Counted from the stretch's first letter, positions 24,624 through 33,009 are shown. The stretch is DNA of 47,928 nucleotides from Brevibacillus reuszeri (GCF_001187725.1 NZ_LGIQ01000004.1:15096-63023), one strand, 5' to 3'. Numbers and translations: made by a program. The notes: generated from the sequence alone by a model not told the origin.

Positions 24624-25127
24624 ATGTACACGTCCATTGATTCATTCGTAAAGCTGTGGGAGTCCGAAGCGAGAAGCACCCAACGAATTTTGGAAGCCTG
24701 TACTGATGCATCTTTGCAGCAAAGCGTGACGAGTGATCACCGAACCCTGGGCAGACTAGCCTGGCATATGGTTACGTCAGTCCACGAGATGCTCTCTCGT
24801 ACTGGTCTGAAGTTTGACGGAGCTGATCCCGAGGCACCAATCCCGGCCACCGCACAGGAAATCAGTGCTGCTTGGACAAAAACAAGCGATGCAATGGTTC
24901 AAGCGTTGCACGATCAATGGAATGACAGCACCCTGCAAGAGGAAACGGATATGTACGGTGAGCAATGGCCAAATGGGTTGACCTTGCAAATTTTGATTCA
25001 TCACATGATTCATCACCGCGGACAAATGACTGTCCTCATGCGTCAAGCAGGCATAAAGGTACCCGGCATTTACGGTCCAGCCCTAGAAGACTGGGCTACG
25101 TTTGGCATGGAAGCACCGACCCTCTAG
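24624..25127 (+). CDS. DinB-family protein
   Basis: 167 residues forming the four-helix DinB/YfiT-like fold. Metal-binding histidines are at the expected places: LAWHMVTSVHEML in helix 2 and the pair in LIHHMIHHRGQMTVLMRQAG near the end. These proteins are thought to be metal-dependent thiol (often bacillithiol) S-transferases or hydrolases. ATG 24624 follows GGGAGGG. It is divergent from the nitroreductase gene. Confidence 0.85.
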   Translation: MYTSIDSFVKLWESEARSTQRILEACTDASLQQSVTSDHRTLGRLAWHMVTSVHEMLSRTGLKFDGADPEAPIPATAQEISAAWTKTSDAMVQALHDQWNDSTLQEETDMYGEQWPNGLTLQILIHHMIHHRGQMTVLMRQAGIKVPGIYGPALEDWATFGMEAPTL

Positions 25128-25286
25128 TTTGCGCCTTCCATAGCTGCGCCCTTTTTTCAGCAAAAATCGTTGATTCAAGAAGTTTTTGTCCTAACCTGCT
25201 CACATACTCTCTGCGAGATTACATACATTAATGATGTACGGAAGTTCTATGTAATCGATAGATAGCCTCTATTTGGAGGGATGTGA

Positions 25287-25784
25287 GTGGGCTTAACCTC
25301 AGCAAGCACCTTGTTTGATTGCTTTCACAGTCCGACTAGAGGGCTACTGGCAAAGGAGGACGTATTCTCCCACATTGAGCAAACCATATCGACACTGTCG
25401 GGTCCATTCGAGATTATCGTGGGAGCTGATTCACAGCTAAAAAGTCGTGGGACGTTTTTTGCCCTTGTCATTACGGTGATTCGCGCTGGACATGGAGGTA
25501 CATTTTTTTATCACAAATTCCAGGAGCGACGATACGCATCCTTGCAGCAGCGTATTTTCCAAGAAGCGATGTACGCAGTTGGGCTGGCAAGTGAGGTTCG
25601 CGAATATCTTCGTGAACGCAATCATGATACCCCAATCCAGCTTCATTTTGACATCGGTAAAAACGGCCCTACCCGTAAGTTTATCCAATCTCTCCTGAGC
25701 TTAGCTGAAACCAACCATTTTCGGGCAGAGATTAAACCAAACTCGTTCTGTGCATCGACGATTGCCGACAAATTCACGAAGTAA
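25287..25784 (+). CDS. YkuK-like ribonuclease-H-fold protein (DUF458)
   Basis: 165 residues. The core (FEIIVGADSQLKSRGTFFALVITVI, then QLHFDIGKNGPTRKFIQSL and AEIKPNSFCASTIADKFTK) matches the DUF458/YkuK family, which has an RNase-H-like fold with acidic residues (GADSQ, DIG). Biochemical function is not established. The GTG start at 25287 is preceded by TTTGGAGGG. It has its own terminator and is probably monocistronic. Confidence 0.85.
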   Translation: MGLTSASTLFDCFHSPTRGLLAKEDVFSHIEQTISTLSGPFEIIVGADSQLKSRGTFFALVITVIRAGHGGTFFYHKFQERRYASLQQRIFQEAMYAVGLASEVREYLRERNHDTPIQLHFDIGKNGPTRKFIQSLLSLAETNHFRAEIKPNSFCASTIADKFTK

Positions 25785-25818
25785 CCAAATGATAATTACT
25801 CAAGTAAGAAAGGCACAA

Positions 25819-25852
25819 GGCGGATCGCTCTCCAGCATCCGCCCGCTTTTTT
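25819..25852 (+). terminator. Terminator of the ykuK-like gene
   Basis: GGCGGAT and ATCCGCC around a short loop, followed by CGCTTTTTT. Confidence 0.88.
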
Positions 25853-26003
25853 GACGTAGTGCGGACATGCTCGATCACGTATTCGGGACTCGCCGCTTTA
25901 ACTCCTGCTCATGCCTACACTTCAACAGAAACACCTGTGAAGTAGGCTGAGCAAAGCTTTTGTATCATCCTAAAAAATTCCAAACAAATGAACGCCTTGG
26001 TGA

Positions 26004-26032
26004 TTGACATTATCCAAGACGTCAGCTATGAT
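26004..26032 (+). promoter_or_regulatory. Sigma-A promoter of the PTS operon
   Basis: TTGACA (26004-26009), 17 bases, TATGAT (26027-26032). It lies about 27 bases before the first antiterminator site. Confidence 0.85.
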
Positions 26033-26058
26033 AAGCAGTAATTGAAGCGTTTTCACAC

Positions 26059-26133
26059 GGTGTGTTACTGGTGATGCAGGCATGAGCCGAGAAGATCTTT
26101 TTATTGATAAAAAGGTTTTTTCGGCTCTTTTTT
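26059..26133 (+). promoter_or_regulatory. GlcT-type antiterminator site (RAT) and terminator before glcT
   Basis: GTGTTACTG, then CAGGCATGAG, at about 26062-26086 matches the RAT stem-loop recognised by GlcT-type antiterminators. It overlaps a terminator whose arms are GAGCCGA (26084-26090) and TCGGCTC (26121-26127) followed by six T. Binding of active GlcT to the RAT would prevent the terminator, so glcT controls its own transcript. Confidence 0.85.
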
Positions 26134-26154
26134 GTCTAAAGGTGGTGAAATTGG

Positions 26155-27012
26155 TTGTCCCGTGAACAGGAGAAAACATATACGATCACGCGCGTGTTAA
26201 ACCACAACGTCGTACTCGTGGAGGAGCCTGGCTCCAGACAGGAGATTGTGCTATTCGGCAAAGGAATCGGATTTAGCACAAAACCCGGGAACATCATTCC
26301 TGCCCATGACCACCGTGTGGAGAAGCGTTTCAGATTGGAAAATGAAAGTCATCAGAAGCAGTATCAAACGTTGCTCAGTCAAGTTGACCCAGCCGTTGTG
26401 GGGATTGCAGAAGAAATTATTGCCTTGATTGCCACCGAGATTACGCCACAACTAAACGAACACGTCCACGTAGCCTTGCCGGACCATATCCAGTTTGCCA
26501 TCTATCGGCTCAACAACGGAATGGAGATCGTGAATCCTTTCTTGTTTGAGATCCAGACGTTATACGCTAAAGAGTACGCACTGGCAAAACGGGCAGCAGA
26601 TATGATTAAAAAGGCATTTGCTCTGGACATTCCTGACAGTGAAATCGGCTTTCTAGCCTTGCATATTCATTCTGCAATCAGCTATGTCCCTGTTAAAAAG
26701 GCAGTCCAGTTCACCAACATTATCAGTGAGCTGGTGAATATAATTGAGCAACGGACAGGAAAAACCATCGAAAGAAGTACTGTCGACTACGTCCGGCTCA
26801 TTACGCATCTGCGGTTTGCCGTAGAACGCATTCGGCAACAAAAGTCGATCATCAATCCACTTTTGGACCGAGTCAAAACAACGATTCCCGAAGCCTACGA
26901 GCTGGCCTCTGAGCTAGCCTCCTATATCTCCTCTCGTCTCGAGGTGACTGTACCGGAGGACGAGGTTGGGTACATGGCTTTGCATGTGTATCGCTTATCA
27001 CAACAATCCTAA
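26155..27012 (+). CDS. glcT: Transcription antiterminator GlcT (BglG family)
   Basis: A 285-residue RNA-binding antiterminator. Residues 1-60 are the co-antiterminator RNA-binding domain (YTITRVLNHNVVLVEE, FGKGIGFSTKPGN). PRD1 (about 65-170) has conserved histidines in NEHVHVALPDH and ALHIHSAI. PRD2 (about 171-285) has THLRFAVERI and ALHVYRL. In this family EIICB phosphorylates the PRDs when sugar is absent and switches the protein off; sugar transport releases it. The start is TTG 26155 after AGGTGG. It has one RAT upstream and one downstream. Confidence 0.93.
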   Translation: MSREQEKTYTITRVLNHNVVLVEEPGSRQEIVLFGKGIGFSTKPGNIIPAHDHRVEKRFRLENESHQKQYQTLLSQVDPAVVGIAEEIIALIATEITPQLNEHVHVALPDHIQFAIYRLNNGMEIVNPFLFEIQTLYAKEYALAKRAADMIKKAFALDIPDSEIGFLALHIHSAISYVPVKKAVQFTNIISELVNIIEQRTGKTIERSTVDYVRLITHLRFAVERIRQQKSIINPLLDRVKTTIPEAYELASELASYISSRLEVTVPEDEVGYMALHVYRLSQQS

Positions 27013-27027
27013 CTACAACATAATCCT

Positions 27028-27116
27028 GCGTGTTACTAGTTCGACTAGGCATGAGCGGTGAGATCATACGGACATAGTAAGTATGTCGTATGAATTAGCC
27101 GTCTCATGCCTATTTT
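27028..27116 (+). promoter_or_regulatory. Second RAT and terminator between glcT and EIIA
   Basis: GTGTTACTAGTTCGACTAGG then CATGAG (27030-27055) is very close to the B. subtilis ptsG RAT. The competing terminator pairs AGGCATGAGCGG (27047-27058) with CCGTCTCATGCCT (27099-27111), with an inner stem (ATCATACG, CGTATGA). It ends in TATTTTCG. Only readthrough permits EIIA-HPr-EI-EIICB expression. Confidence 0.85.
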
Positions 27117-27141
27117 CGTTCAGACGCAAAAGGAGGAACTT

Positions 27142-27639
27142 ATGCTACGCAGCTTGTTTTCCCGTAAAAAACAACAACAGGAAGTATCCTTTTTAGCTCC
27201 ATTGACCGGTGCGATTGTGCCGCTTTCCGAAGTTCCAGACCCTGTATTCGCTCAACAGGTCGTAGGTGACGGTGTTGCGATTTTGCCAACCGAGGGACTG
27301 CTGCTGTCTCCCATCGATGGGAAAGTAACGCATCTCTTCCCTACTCATCACGCGATTGGCCTAACGACGGATAGTGGACTGGAGATTTTGATGCACATCG
27401 GGATCGATACCGTAAAGCTGAAAGGTCAGGGCTTTACTCCCTTTGTCGCAGTTGGTGACCAGATCAAGGCTGGCGATAAATTGATCCAGTTTGACACGAA
27501 TATCCTTCAGGAAGCGGGTTGTCCGATCGTAACCCCTATCGTCATTACAAACGGCGATTTGGTAGCAGAGAAAAACATTGTCGACAAAACTACCGTGCTG
27601 GCAGGTCAAGAACCGCTGATGACCGTCGTATTGAAATAA
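27142..27639 (+). CDS. PTS EIIA component, glucose/GlcNAc family
   Basis: A 165-residue cytoplasmic phosphocarrier with the Crr-type fold: APLTGAIVPLSEVPDPVFAQ at the start, HHAIGLTTDSGLEILMHIGID in the core. The phosphorylated His is His85 (LMHIG) and the supporting His is His70. It accepts phosphate from HPr and passes it to the EIIB domain encoded downstream, where no fused EIIA is present. ATG 27142 follows AAAGGAGG; the open extension to 27106 lies in the terminator and is not used. Confidence 0.92.
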   Translation: MLRSLFSRKKQQQEVSFLAPLTGAIVPLSEVPDPVFAQQVVGDGVAILPTEGLLLSPIDGKVTHLFPTHHAIGLTTDSGLEILMHIGIDTVKLKGQGFTPFVAVGDQIKAGDKLIQFDTNILQEAGCPIVTPIVITNGDLVAEKNIVDKTTVLAGQEPLMTVVLK

Positions 27640-27676
27640 ATGCTCGTAATGCCACAGGTCAGAAAGGAGGGATCGC

Positions 27677-27934
27677 ATGATTCAATTTCAAGTAACGGTG
27701 ATGGTTGAGGGTGGGCTTCACGCTCGCCCAGCCGCACTTCTGGTTAATCGGGCTGCCCAATCCCAGTCCAAAATCACCTTAAACAAAGGAGATAAGCAAG
27801 CGGATGGCCGCAGTATTCTTGGGATCATGACGCTCGGCGTCTCTCAGGGTGACAGTCTTACTGTTCGGGTCGAAGGCTCTGATGAAGAACATGTCGCAGA
27901 GGTTATCCAGCAAATGTTTTCCCACTCGCTCTGA
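27677..27934 (+). CDS. ptsH: Phosphocarrier protein HPr
   Basis: 85 residues. GLHARPA contains the phosphorylated His15, and GRSILGIM contains Ser46, the HPr-kinase site used in catabolite repression by CcpA. It therefore keeps both the transport and the regulatory role. Start ATG 27677 follows AAGGAGG. It is placed inside a sugar-specific operon between EIIA and EI, rather than in a separate ptsHI unit. Confidence 0.94.
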   Translation: MIQFQVTVMVEGGLHARPAALLVNRAAQSQSKITLNKGDKQADGRSILGIMTLGVSQGDSLTVRVEGSDEEHVAEVIQQMFSHSL

Positions 27935-28011
27935 CAATCGCCTACAGGCTTTGCAGCGTAGATGCTTCGAATCGTTCATGCAAGCACCTGATAGAGGAAG
28001 GTGACCTACTC

Positions 28012-29724
28012 ATGTTAACTGGAATTCCCGTTTCGTCAGGGATATCGATTGCACCCGCAGTACACCTGACACATGCACAGCCCATCGCGCAACCACTCAT
28101 CGTTACTCCCGTAAACACTGCGCGAGAGCTCGAGCTCTTTCACCAAAGCGTCGAGCGAACACGAGAACAACTGGAACAGCTGCGCGAACAGACGAATCAA
28201 CAGTTGGGACCAGAAAAGGCAGCCATTCTATCGGCCCACCTCGCCTTTTTGGAAGACCCGGCATTTGTCGGTGAAATGCAGACGCAAATGGAGAGTCAGT
28301 CTGCGAGTGCAGCTGCTGCCGTTCAGCAAGTTGCGGACCAGTTTATCAGTTTGTTTGAGAGTATGGACGATGATTATATGCGCGAGCGCGCTGATGATAT
28401 ACGCGATGTAAGCCGTCGCCTCGTTCGCAATCTGTCTGGGGAAGATGCTTCCGTTTCCTTTCCGGAAGAACCGTTTATTTTGGTTGCTGGAGATATCACG
28501 CCATCCGAAACCTTACAGCTTCCGATTCAAAACGTCCGTGGAATTGTCACGGCAAAAGGTGGCTCCACCTCCCATGCCGCTATTCTGGCTCGCTCGCTAG
28601 GTATTCCAGCAATCATGGGCGTAGGTGAACAGCTTTTAGTAGAAGTGGAATCTGGCCGTCTGCTAATACTCGATGGCACAACAGGTAAGCTCTACGTCGA
28701 ACCTGATAGCGACACACTCTCCCGCTACCAGGAGAAGGCTGCGCTCGAAACAGCAGAGCGTCAAGCGTACGCAGCTATGAAGGACCTGCCCGCAGAAACA
28801 CTCGATGGTCATCGCGTTCACTTATTGGCGAACATGGCTGTCCCGGAAGAAACAGACGCTCTCGTGGAATCGGGTATCGAAGGAATCGGATTGTTCCGCT
28901 CAGAGTTTTTGTTTATGGATCGTAGCAGCCTTCCAGACGAGGAGGAGCAATTCCAGGCATACAAACGTGTCGCAGCTGCTTTTGGTGACAAGCCCGTCAT
29001 TATCCGCACACTAGACGCCGGTGGCGACAAACATTTGCCTGCACTTGCGCTCGCACAAGAGGAAAATCCGTTTCTCGGTTTCCGGGCGATTCGCATCTCT
29101 CTTGCTCGCCCTGCCTTATTCCGGGTACAGCTGCGCGCTCTCTTGCGTGCCAGTGCATTTGGACGGTTGCTCATCATGTTCCCGATGATTTCCCACCTGG
29201 AGCAGCTGCGCGGGGCAAAGGCGATGCTGGAGCAGGCCAAAGCCGAGCTGCGCTCAGAAGGTATTTCCTTTGACGAGGACATTGCAGTCGGCATGATGAT
29301 GGAGATTCCCGGCGCCTGCTTACAGGCAGATGCCTTTGCAAAAGAAGTACAATTTTTCAGCATCGGCACCAATGATCTTGTCCAATATACTCTTGCCGTT
29401 GATCGAATGAACGCAGAAATCGCCGATTTGTACAGCTATTATCACCCTGCCGTATTGCGACTGATTTCTAGTGTCATTGATGCTTCACATCGCGCAGGCA
29501 TCTGGACTGGACTTTGCGGGGAAATGGCTGGCGATCCGTTAGCAACCCAGCTGCTGTTAGGATTGGGGCTGGATGAATTCAGTGGTGCGGCATCGGTCAT
29601 GCCAAAAGTGAAGGAGCGCATTCGCCAGGCGACTTTGGAACAGGCGAAGCAGCTGGCAGAGCACGCGCTAACCCTTTCGACCGTAGAAGACGTTGTTCAA
29701 TTTTTGAAAGACAAAACCGAATAA
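28012..29724 (+). CDS. ptsI: PTS enzyme I (PEP-protein phosphotransferase)
   Basis: A 570-residue cytoplasmic enzyme that takes phosphate from PEP to HPr. The HPr-binding N-terminal domain is followed by the active-site loop GGSTSHAAILARSLGIPA with His188. The PEP-binding TIM barrel shows GIGLFRSEFLF, IIRTLDAGGDKHLP, NPFLGFRAIR, IGTNDLVQYTLAVDR and the catalytic Cys in WTGLCGEMAGD. Length is normal for the family. It follows ptsH by 77 bases, with GAGGAAGGTG upstream. Confidence 0.95.
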   Translation: MLTGIPVSSGISIAPAVHLTHAQPIAQPLIVTPVNTARELELFHQSVERTREQLEQLREQTNQQLGPEKAAILSAHLAFLEDPAFVGEMQTQMESQSASAAAAVQQVADQFISLFESMDDDYMRERADDIRDVSRRLVRNLSGEDASVSFPEEPFILVAGDITPSETLQLPIQNVRGIVTAKGGSTSHAAILARSLGIPAIMGVGEQLLVEVESGRLLILDGTTGKLYVEPDSDTLSRYQEKAALETAERQAYAAMKDLPAETLDGHRVHLLANMAVPEETDALVESGIEGIGLFRSEFLFMDRSSLPDEEEQFQAYKRVAAAFGDKPVIIRTLDAGGDKHLPALALAQEENPFLGFRAIRISLARPALFRVQLRALLRASAFGRLLIMFPMISHLEQLRGAKAMLEQAKAELRSEGISFDEDIAVGMMMEIPGACLQADAFAKEVQFFSIGTNDLVQYTLAVDRMNAEIADLYSYYHPAVLRLISSVIDASHRAGIWTGLCGEMAGDPLATQLLLGLGLDEFSGAASVMPKVKERIRQATLEQAKQLAEHALTLSTVEDVVQFLKDKTE

Positions 29725-29735
29725 TCGGTTTTGTT
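29712..29735 (+). terminator. Possible attenuator after ptsI
   Basis: AAAACCGA, loop ATAA, TCGGTTTT overlaps the ptsI stop codon. The T-run is short, so it may give partial termination before the EIICB gene, lowering its level relative to EI/HPr, or simply protect the mRNA end. Confidence 0.45.
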
Positions 29736-29866
29736 CCGGCCCTTTGTAAGCGATTTCAATCCATTTGATCAGAATGGTCCTCTCCGGCTCCGATATCCTT
29801 TTTCTCCTACGTTTCTTCTGGAGAGCGGCTTTTTGATAAACATCTCATTCTAAGGAGGTTTTTCCT

Positions 29867-31306
29867 ATGCTCGCCTTTCTGCAAAAGATCGGGAAAGCTC
29901 TTATGCTCCCGGTCGCTACGTTGCCAGCTGCAGCACTCTTGCTCCGCTTTGGCGCCATCAACTACGAAACCGAGTTTCAGCTTGGCTCGTCTGTAGGTGG
30001 ATTTTTGAACCAGTACATTGCCCCATTCCTGCTCGCCGGTGGATCTGCTATTTTCGATAACTTATCCCTAATCTTCGCCGTCGGTGTTGCCATTGGTTTG
30101 GCGGGGGATGCCGTAGCTGCTCTCGCCGCGGTCATTGCATACATGGTTCTGACTGCTGTACTGTCCAAAGTACCTGCTGCCATGCCTTTCATCGCAGATG
30201 ATGCCAAGCTGAACATGGGCGTTCTTGGTGGGATTCTTGCCGGTGGAGTAGCTGCATATTGCTACAACAGATACCACAACATCAAATTGCCGGAGTGGCT
30301 GGGCTTCTTTGGGGGCAAACGCTTCGTTCCGATTATTACATCGCTCAGTATGGTCGTCATCGGTTTGATTTTCGGGATCATTTGGGGACCGATTCAAGAG
30401 GCCCTCACCAACATGGGGAACTGGATTGTTGGACTCGGCGCTATAGGCTCAGGCCTTTTCGGGTTCTTTAACCGACTGCTCATTCCTTTTGGTCTGCATC
30501 ATGTGCTTAACGCGATTGCCTGGTTCCAAATCGGTGACTTTACGGATGCAGCTGGAAAAGTCGTTCACGGCGACTTGAATCGTTTCTTTGCTGGTGACAA
30601 ATCAGCTGGTATGTTTATGACAGGCTTCTTCCCGATCATGATGTTTGCACTGCCTGCAGCTGCTTTCGCCATTATTCATACGGCGAAACCGGAAAAGCGC
30701 AAGGCAATTGCCTCTGTTTTCATCGGTACTGCTCTTGCTTCGTTCCTGACCGGTATTACTGAGCCGTTGGAATTCGCATTCATGTTTGCCGCACCGCTGC
30801 TCTATGTCATTCACGCTGTATTGACTGGTATTTCCGGCTACATCGTCACATCGCTGGGAATCAAGCACGGCTTTGGCTTCTCTGCCGGGCTCATCGACTA
30901 CGGGCTTAATTTCCCGCTTTCGACCAATGCGTGGCTCATTATCCCGATTGGTCTGGCGTTCGCTGTTGTTTACTACTTCCTGTTTCGTATCCTGATTGTG
31001 AAACTGAACATCAAAACACCTGGACGTGAAGACGATGATGTCGCCGTATCCAGCACAGGTAGTGTAGGCACCATGCAGGATAAAGCGCAAAAGGTGCTCA
31101 CTCTCATCGGTGGAAAAGAAAACATCGTGAGTGTAGATGCATGCATTACGCGCTTGCGTCTTGTTCTAAAAGATGACAAGGTCGTCAATGAAAAAGGGCT
31201 CAAAGACTTAGGTGCTGCCGGAGTGATGCGACTTGGCCAAGGTAGCGTGCAGGTAGTCTTTGGCACACAATCAGAGCTGTTAAAGGACGAAATTACAAAA
31301 CTGTAG
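29867..31306 (+). CDS. PTS EIICB permease, N-acetylglucosamine (NagE)-like
   Basis: A 479-residue membrane permease. The EIIC domain (about 1-385) has around ten hydrophobic segments and the sugar-site motif GITEPLEFAFMF. It resembles NagE more than PtsG: FGGKRFVPI, LGFFNRLLIPFGLHHVLN-type loop, WFQIGDFTDAAG, VHGDLNRFFAGDKSAGMFM. EIIB (about 400-479) carries the phosphorylated Cys426 in VDACITRLRL. No EIIA is fused; the separate EIIA upstream supplies phosphate. GlcNAc is thus the likelier substrate, although the operon is controlled by a GlcT-type switch; glucose transport cannot be excluded. Confidence 0.9.
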   Translation: MLAFLQKIGKALMLPVATLPAAALLLRFGAINYETEFQLGSSVGGFLNQYIAPFLLAGGSAIFDNLSLIFAVGVAIGLAGDAVAALAAVIAYMVLTAVLSKVPAAMPFIADDAKLNMGVLGGILAGGVAAYCYNRYHNIKLPEWLGFFGGKRFVPIITSLSMVVIGLIFGIIWGPIQEALTNMGNWIVGLGAIGSGLFGFFNRLLIPFGLHHVLNAIAWFQIGDFTDAAGKVVHGDLNRFFAGDKSAGMFMTGFFPIMMFALPAAAFAIIHTAKPEKRKAIASVFIGTALASFLTGITEPLEFAFMFAAPLLYVIHAVLTGISGYIVTSLGIKHGFGFSAGLIDYGLNFPLSTNAWLIIPIGLAFAVVYYFLFRILIVKLNIKTPGREDDDVAVSSTGSVGTMQDKAQKVLTLIGGKENIVSVDACITRLRLVLKDDKVVNEKGLKDLGAAGVMRLGQGSVQVVFGTQSELLKDEITKL

Positions 31307-31322
31307 ATACACTCTACTGAAG

Positions 31323-31365
31323 ACCAGCTTGGTCGCGGTGAATGCCGTGCCAGCTGGTTTTTTAT
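31323..31365 (+). terminator. Terminator of the PTS operon
   Basis: ACCAGCTTGG pairs with CCAGCTGGT around an internal loop, followed by TTTTTATTTT. Confidence 0.88.
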
Positions 31366-31411
31366 TTTGTCATCTATGCAATGTGGCAATCACAGACTCC
31401 CTTGTCCCACA

Positions 31412-31621
31412 TTATGAATGGCTGGTTCGGGTCCTCTGGGAGCCAAGCAGCAGCATGGACGTATGCTGAGTGCGCTGCTCCAGCTCTTTTTCAAACTGCA
31501 TCAGGCGATCAAGAAAATCATCGCAAGCTGGTCTGCTTTGCGGCGCCATCATTGCAATCTCATACTCTAACGTTTTCTTCCAAATCTCCAATTGCCGCTT
31601 ATTTGCATCCAGCGCATTCAA
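31412..31621 (-). CDS. Small charged hypothetical protein
   Basis: About 69 residues, mostly helical (NKRQLEIWKKTLEYEIAMMA, FLDRLMQFEKELEQRTQH). No family is recognised. The TTG start at 31621 is eight bases after AAGGAG; the GTG at 31630 overlaps the ribosome site. It lies 37 bases after the XRE regulator gene on the same strand, probably in one transcript. An extra copy of the putative XRE operator (CATTTCAGCAAA) lies at 31655. Confidence 0.6.
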   Translation of the reverse strand: MNALDANKRQLEIWKKTLEYEIAMMAPQSRPACDDFLDRLMQFEKELEQRTQHTSMLLLGSQRTRTSHS

Positions 31622-31658
31622 TCCATTCACTCCTTATCTGATTATTCATTTTGCCATT

Positions 31659-31871
31659 TCAGCAAACAGAGAAAATAAACAGATCGTGCAGTTCGCATTT
31701 TAACTTTTTCGCCAGTACAGGCAGGTGGTTTGCTTTGAAATCGTAGTTACCCTTCTCATATTTTAAATATGTCGAGGCATTTTTGAAGCCGAGTGATTCC
31801 GCCATTTCCTGTAGGGTGAGTCCCTGTTCCATTCTTCGTTTCGCTATATATGATAGATTAATTCGTTCCAT
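31659..31871 (-). CDS. XRE-family helix-turn-helix regulator
   Basis: 70 residues, essentially one Cro/C1 domain: INLSYIAKRRMEQGLTLQEMAESLGFKNASTYLKYEKGNYDF, then HLPVLAKKLKCELHDLFIF. AAGGAG precedes the ATG. A good promoter (TTGACT, 18 bases, TATCAT) lies at 31918-31947, overlapping the direct repeats CATTTCAACAAA. It diverges from a second XRE gene at 32038. Confidence 0.85.
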   Translation of the reverse strand: MERINLSYIAKRRMEQGLTLQEMAESLGFKNASTYLKYEKGNYDFKANHLPVLAKKLKCELHDLFIFSVC

Positions 31872-31930
31872 TTGCTACTCTCTCCTTTTTGTAGAAATAG
31901 CAAATATTTATGTTATTATGATATCTTTTC

Positions 31931-32019
31931 CATTTCAACAAAGTCAATACAGTATTTGTCATTTCAACAAATGTATTTTTTCCGTTTTGGAAAATTGTTA
32001 GAATGGAATTGCCAAAACG
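31931..32019. promoter_or_regulatory. Shared XRE intergenic operators
   Basis: Direct repeats CATTTCAACAAA at 31931-31942 and 31960-31971 (29 bp apart) overlap the leftward promoter, and an 11/12 match lies at 31655. An inverted repeat CGTTTTGG (31983-31990) and CCAAAACG (32012-32019) lies at the rightward promoter. The two different motifs suggest each regulator has its own site. Confidence 0.5.
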
Positions 32020-32037
32020 AAAAAGGTGGGTCTTACG

Positions 32038-32400
32038 ATGTCCATAGTTGGTCAACGCATAAAGTGGCTGCGAGAGAAAAAAGAGTGGTCCCAAATCCAA
32101 TTGGCCGAAAAGCTGGGCATACATAATACCGTCCTGTCGCGCATTGAATCCGGTGAAAAGAAGGGCGTAGATTTTCATTTGATTTCGAAAGCGGCCGATT
32201 TGTTTGAAGTATCCACTGATTTTATTCATGGAAAGACAGATAACCCCCTCCCATTCTGGCAGCAAGCCTCCGTCCGGGAAGAGCCAGCCCCATTTCTGGA
32301 CGTCAACGGATTGTCTCCACATGAGCTTGAGGAACTGAAAAATCATATTGAATTTCTGCGATGGAAAGCACTGCAAAATAAGAAAAAAGAAAACCCCTGA
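32038..32400 (+). CDS. XRE-family regulator (SinR-like)
   Basis: 120 residues. The HTH domain spans about 3-65: VGQRIKWLREKKEWSQIQLAEKLGIHNTVLSRIESGEKKGVDFHLISKAADLFEVSTDFIHGKTD. A C-terminal helix, LSPHELEELKNHIEFLRWKAL, resembles the SinR/SinI-type oligomerisation segment. I use ATG 32038 (AAGGTGG, nine bases) instead of the GTG at 32026. Its function is probably developmental or phage-like repression; the target is unknown beyond the shared intergenic region. Confidence 0.85.
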   Translation: MSIVGQRIKWLREKKEWSQIQLAEKLGIHNTVLSRIESGEKKGVDFHLISKAADLFEVSTDFIHGKTDNPLPFWQQASVREEPAPFLDVNGLSPHELEELKNHIEFLRWKALQNKKKENP

Positions 32401-32415
32401 ATTCAAGGGTTTTCA
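32391..32415 (+). terminator. Terminator overlapping the XRE stop codon
   Basis: AAACCCCTGAA and TTCAAGGGTTTT; the TGA stop is inside the stem. Confidence 0.75.
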
Positions 32416-32451
32416 TCTTGGCAAGCGTCAGGCATACTCCTGATGCTTTTT

Positions 32452-32808
32452 TTAATGTTCATCTGCCTTGCTGTCGTCTGCCATTTCTTCTGCATCCAGC
32501 TCGATCCAAGACTGTGACCAGCTTTCAATACCTTTAATCACTGGTTCCAGAGCGTGTCCCATCTCGGTCAGTGAATACTCTACCCGGACTGGAGCAGAGT
32601 CCGTAAACACCTGTCGATGTACAAGACCTTCCTTCTCCAAATCCTTCAACCGTTCAGATAGTAGCCTTCCACTTACCGGTAGGGCACCCTCCAACGCACA
32701 GAAACGCTGCGGACCCGATAACAACTGGTATAAGATGAGCCCTGTCCAGCGTTTTCCGAGCAATTGCATGCCCTTTTCAAACTTTGGACAGAGGGAAGAC
32801 TGTTTCAT
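32452..32808 (-). CDS. HxlR-family winged-helix regulator
   Basis: 118 residues: CPKFEKGMQLLGKRWTGLILYQLLSGPQRFCALEGALPVSGRLLSERLKDLEKEGLVHR, the whole HxlR domain, then YSLTEMGHALEPVIKGIESW. It has an N-terminal Cys (SSLCPKF) in the place used by redox-sensing YodB/HypR-type members. ATG 32808 follows GAGGTG. It is divergent from the DoxX gene, whose promoter contains a matching inverted repeat, so control of DoxX by quinone or disulfide stress is a reasonable inference. Confidence 0.88.
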   Translation of the reverse strand: MKQSSLCPKFEKGMQLLGKRWTGLILYQLLSGPQRFCALEGALPVSGRLLSERLKDLEKEGLVHRQVFTDSAPVRVEYSLTEMGHALEPVIKGIESWSQSWIELDAEEMADDSKADEH

Positions 32809-32926
32809 AGGTATCACCTCATTCTACTTTCCAGTATACCGCTCTTTCCCGATTCCTTCAAAACGAATGATGACTTCCTACCTAATTTCTTGCACTTTCC
32901 ATCTCTTGTTAATTTCGGGAAGTGGC

Positions 32927-32980
32927 TTGACATATAATCTTATTATTGTATACTTACTAACGAAAAGTAACTTTGTTACT
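32927..32980 (+). promoter_or_regulatory. DoxX promoter with HxlR-type operator
   Basis: TTGACA (32927-32932), 16 bases, TATACT (32949-32954). The inverted repeat AGTAAC-TTT-GTTACT at 32966-32980 starts just downstream, where it would block transcription. Confidence 0.75.
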
Positions 32981-33009
32981 GATATTTATTCTATCGGAGG
33001 TAACGATAT

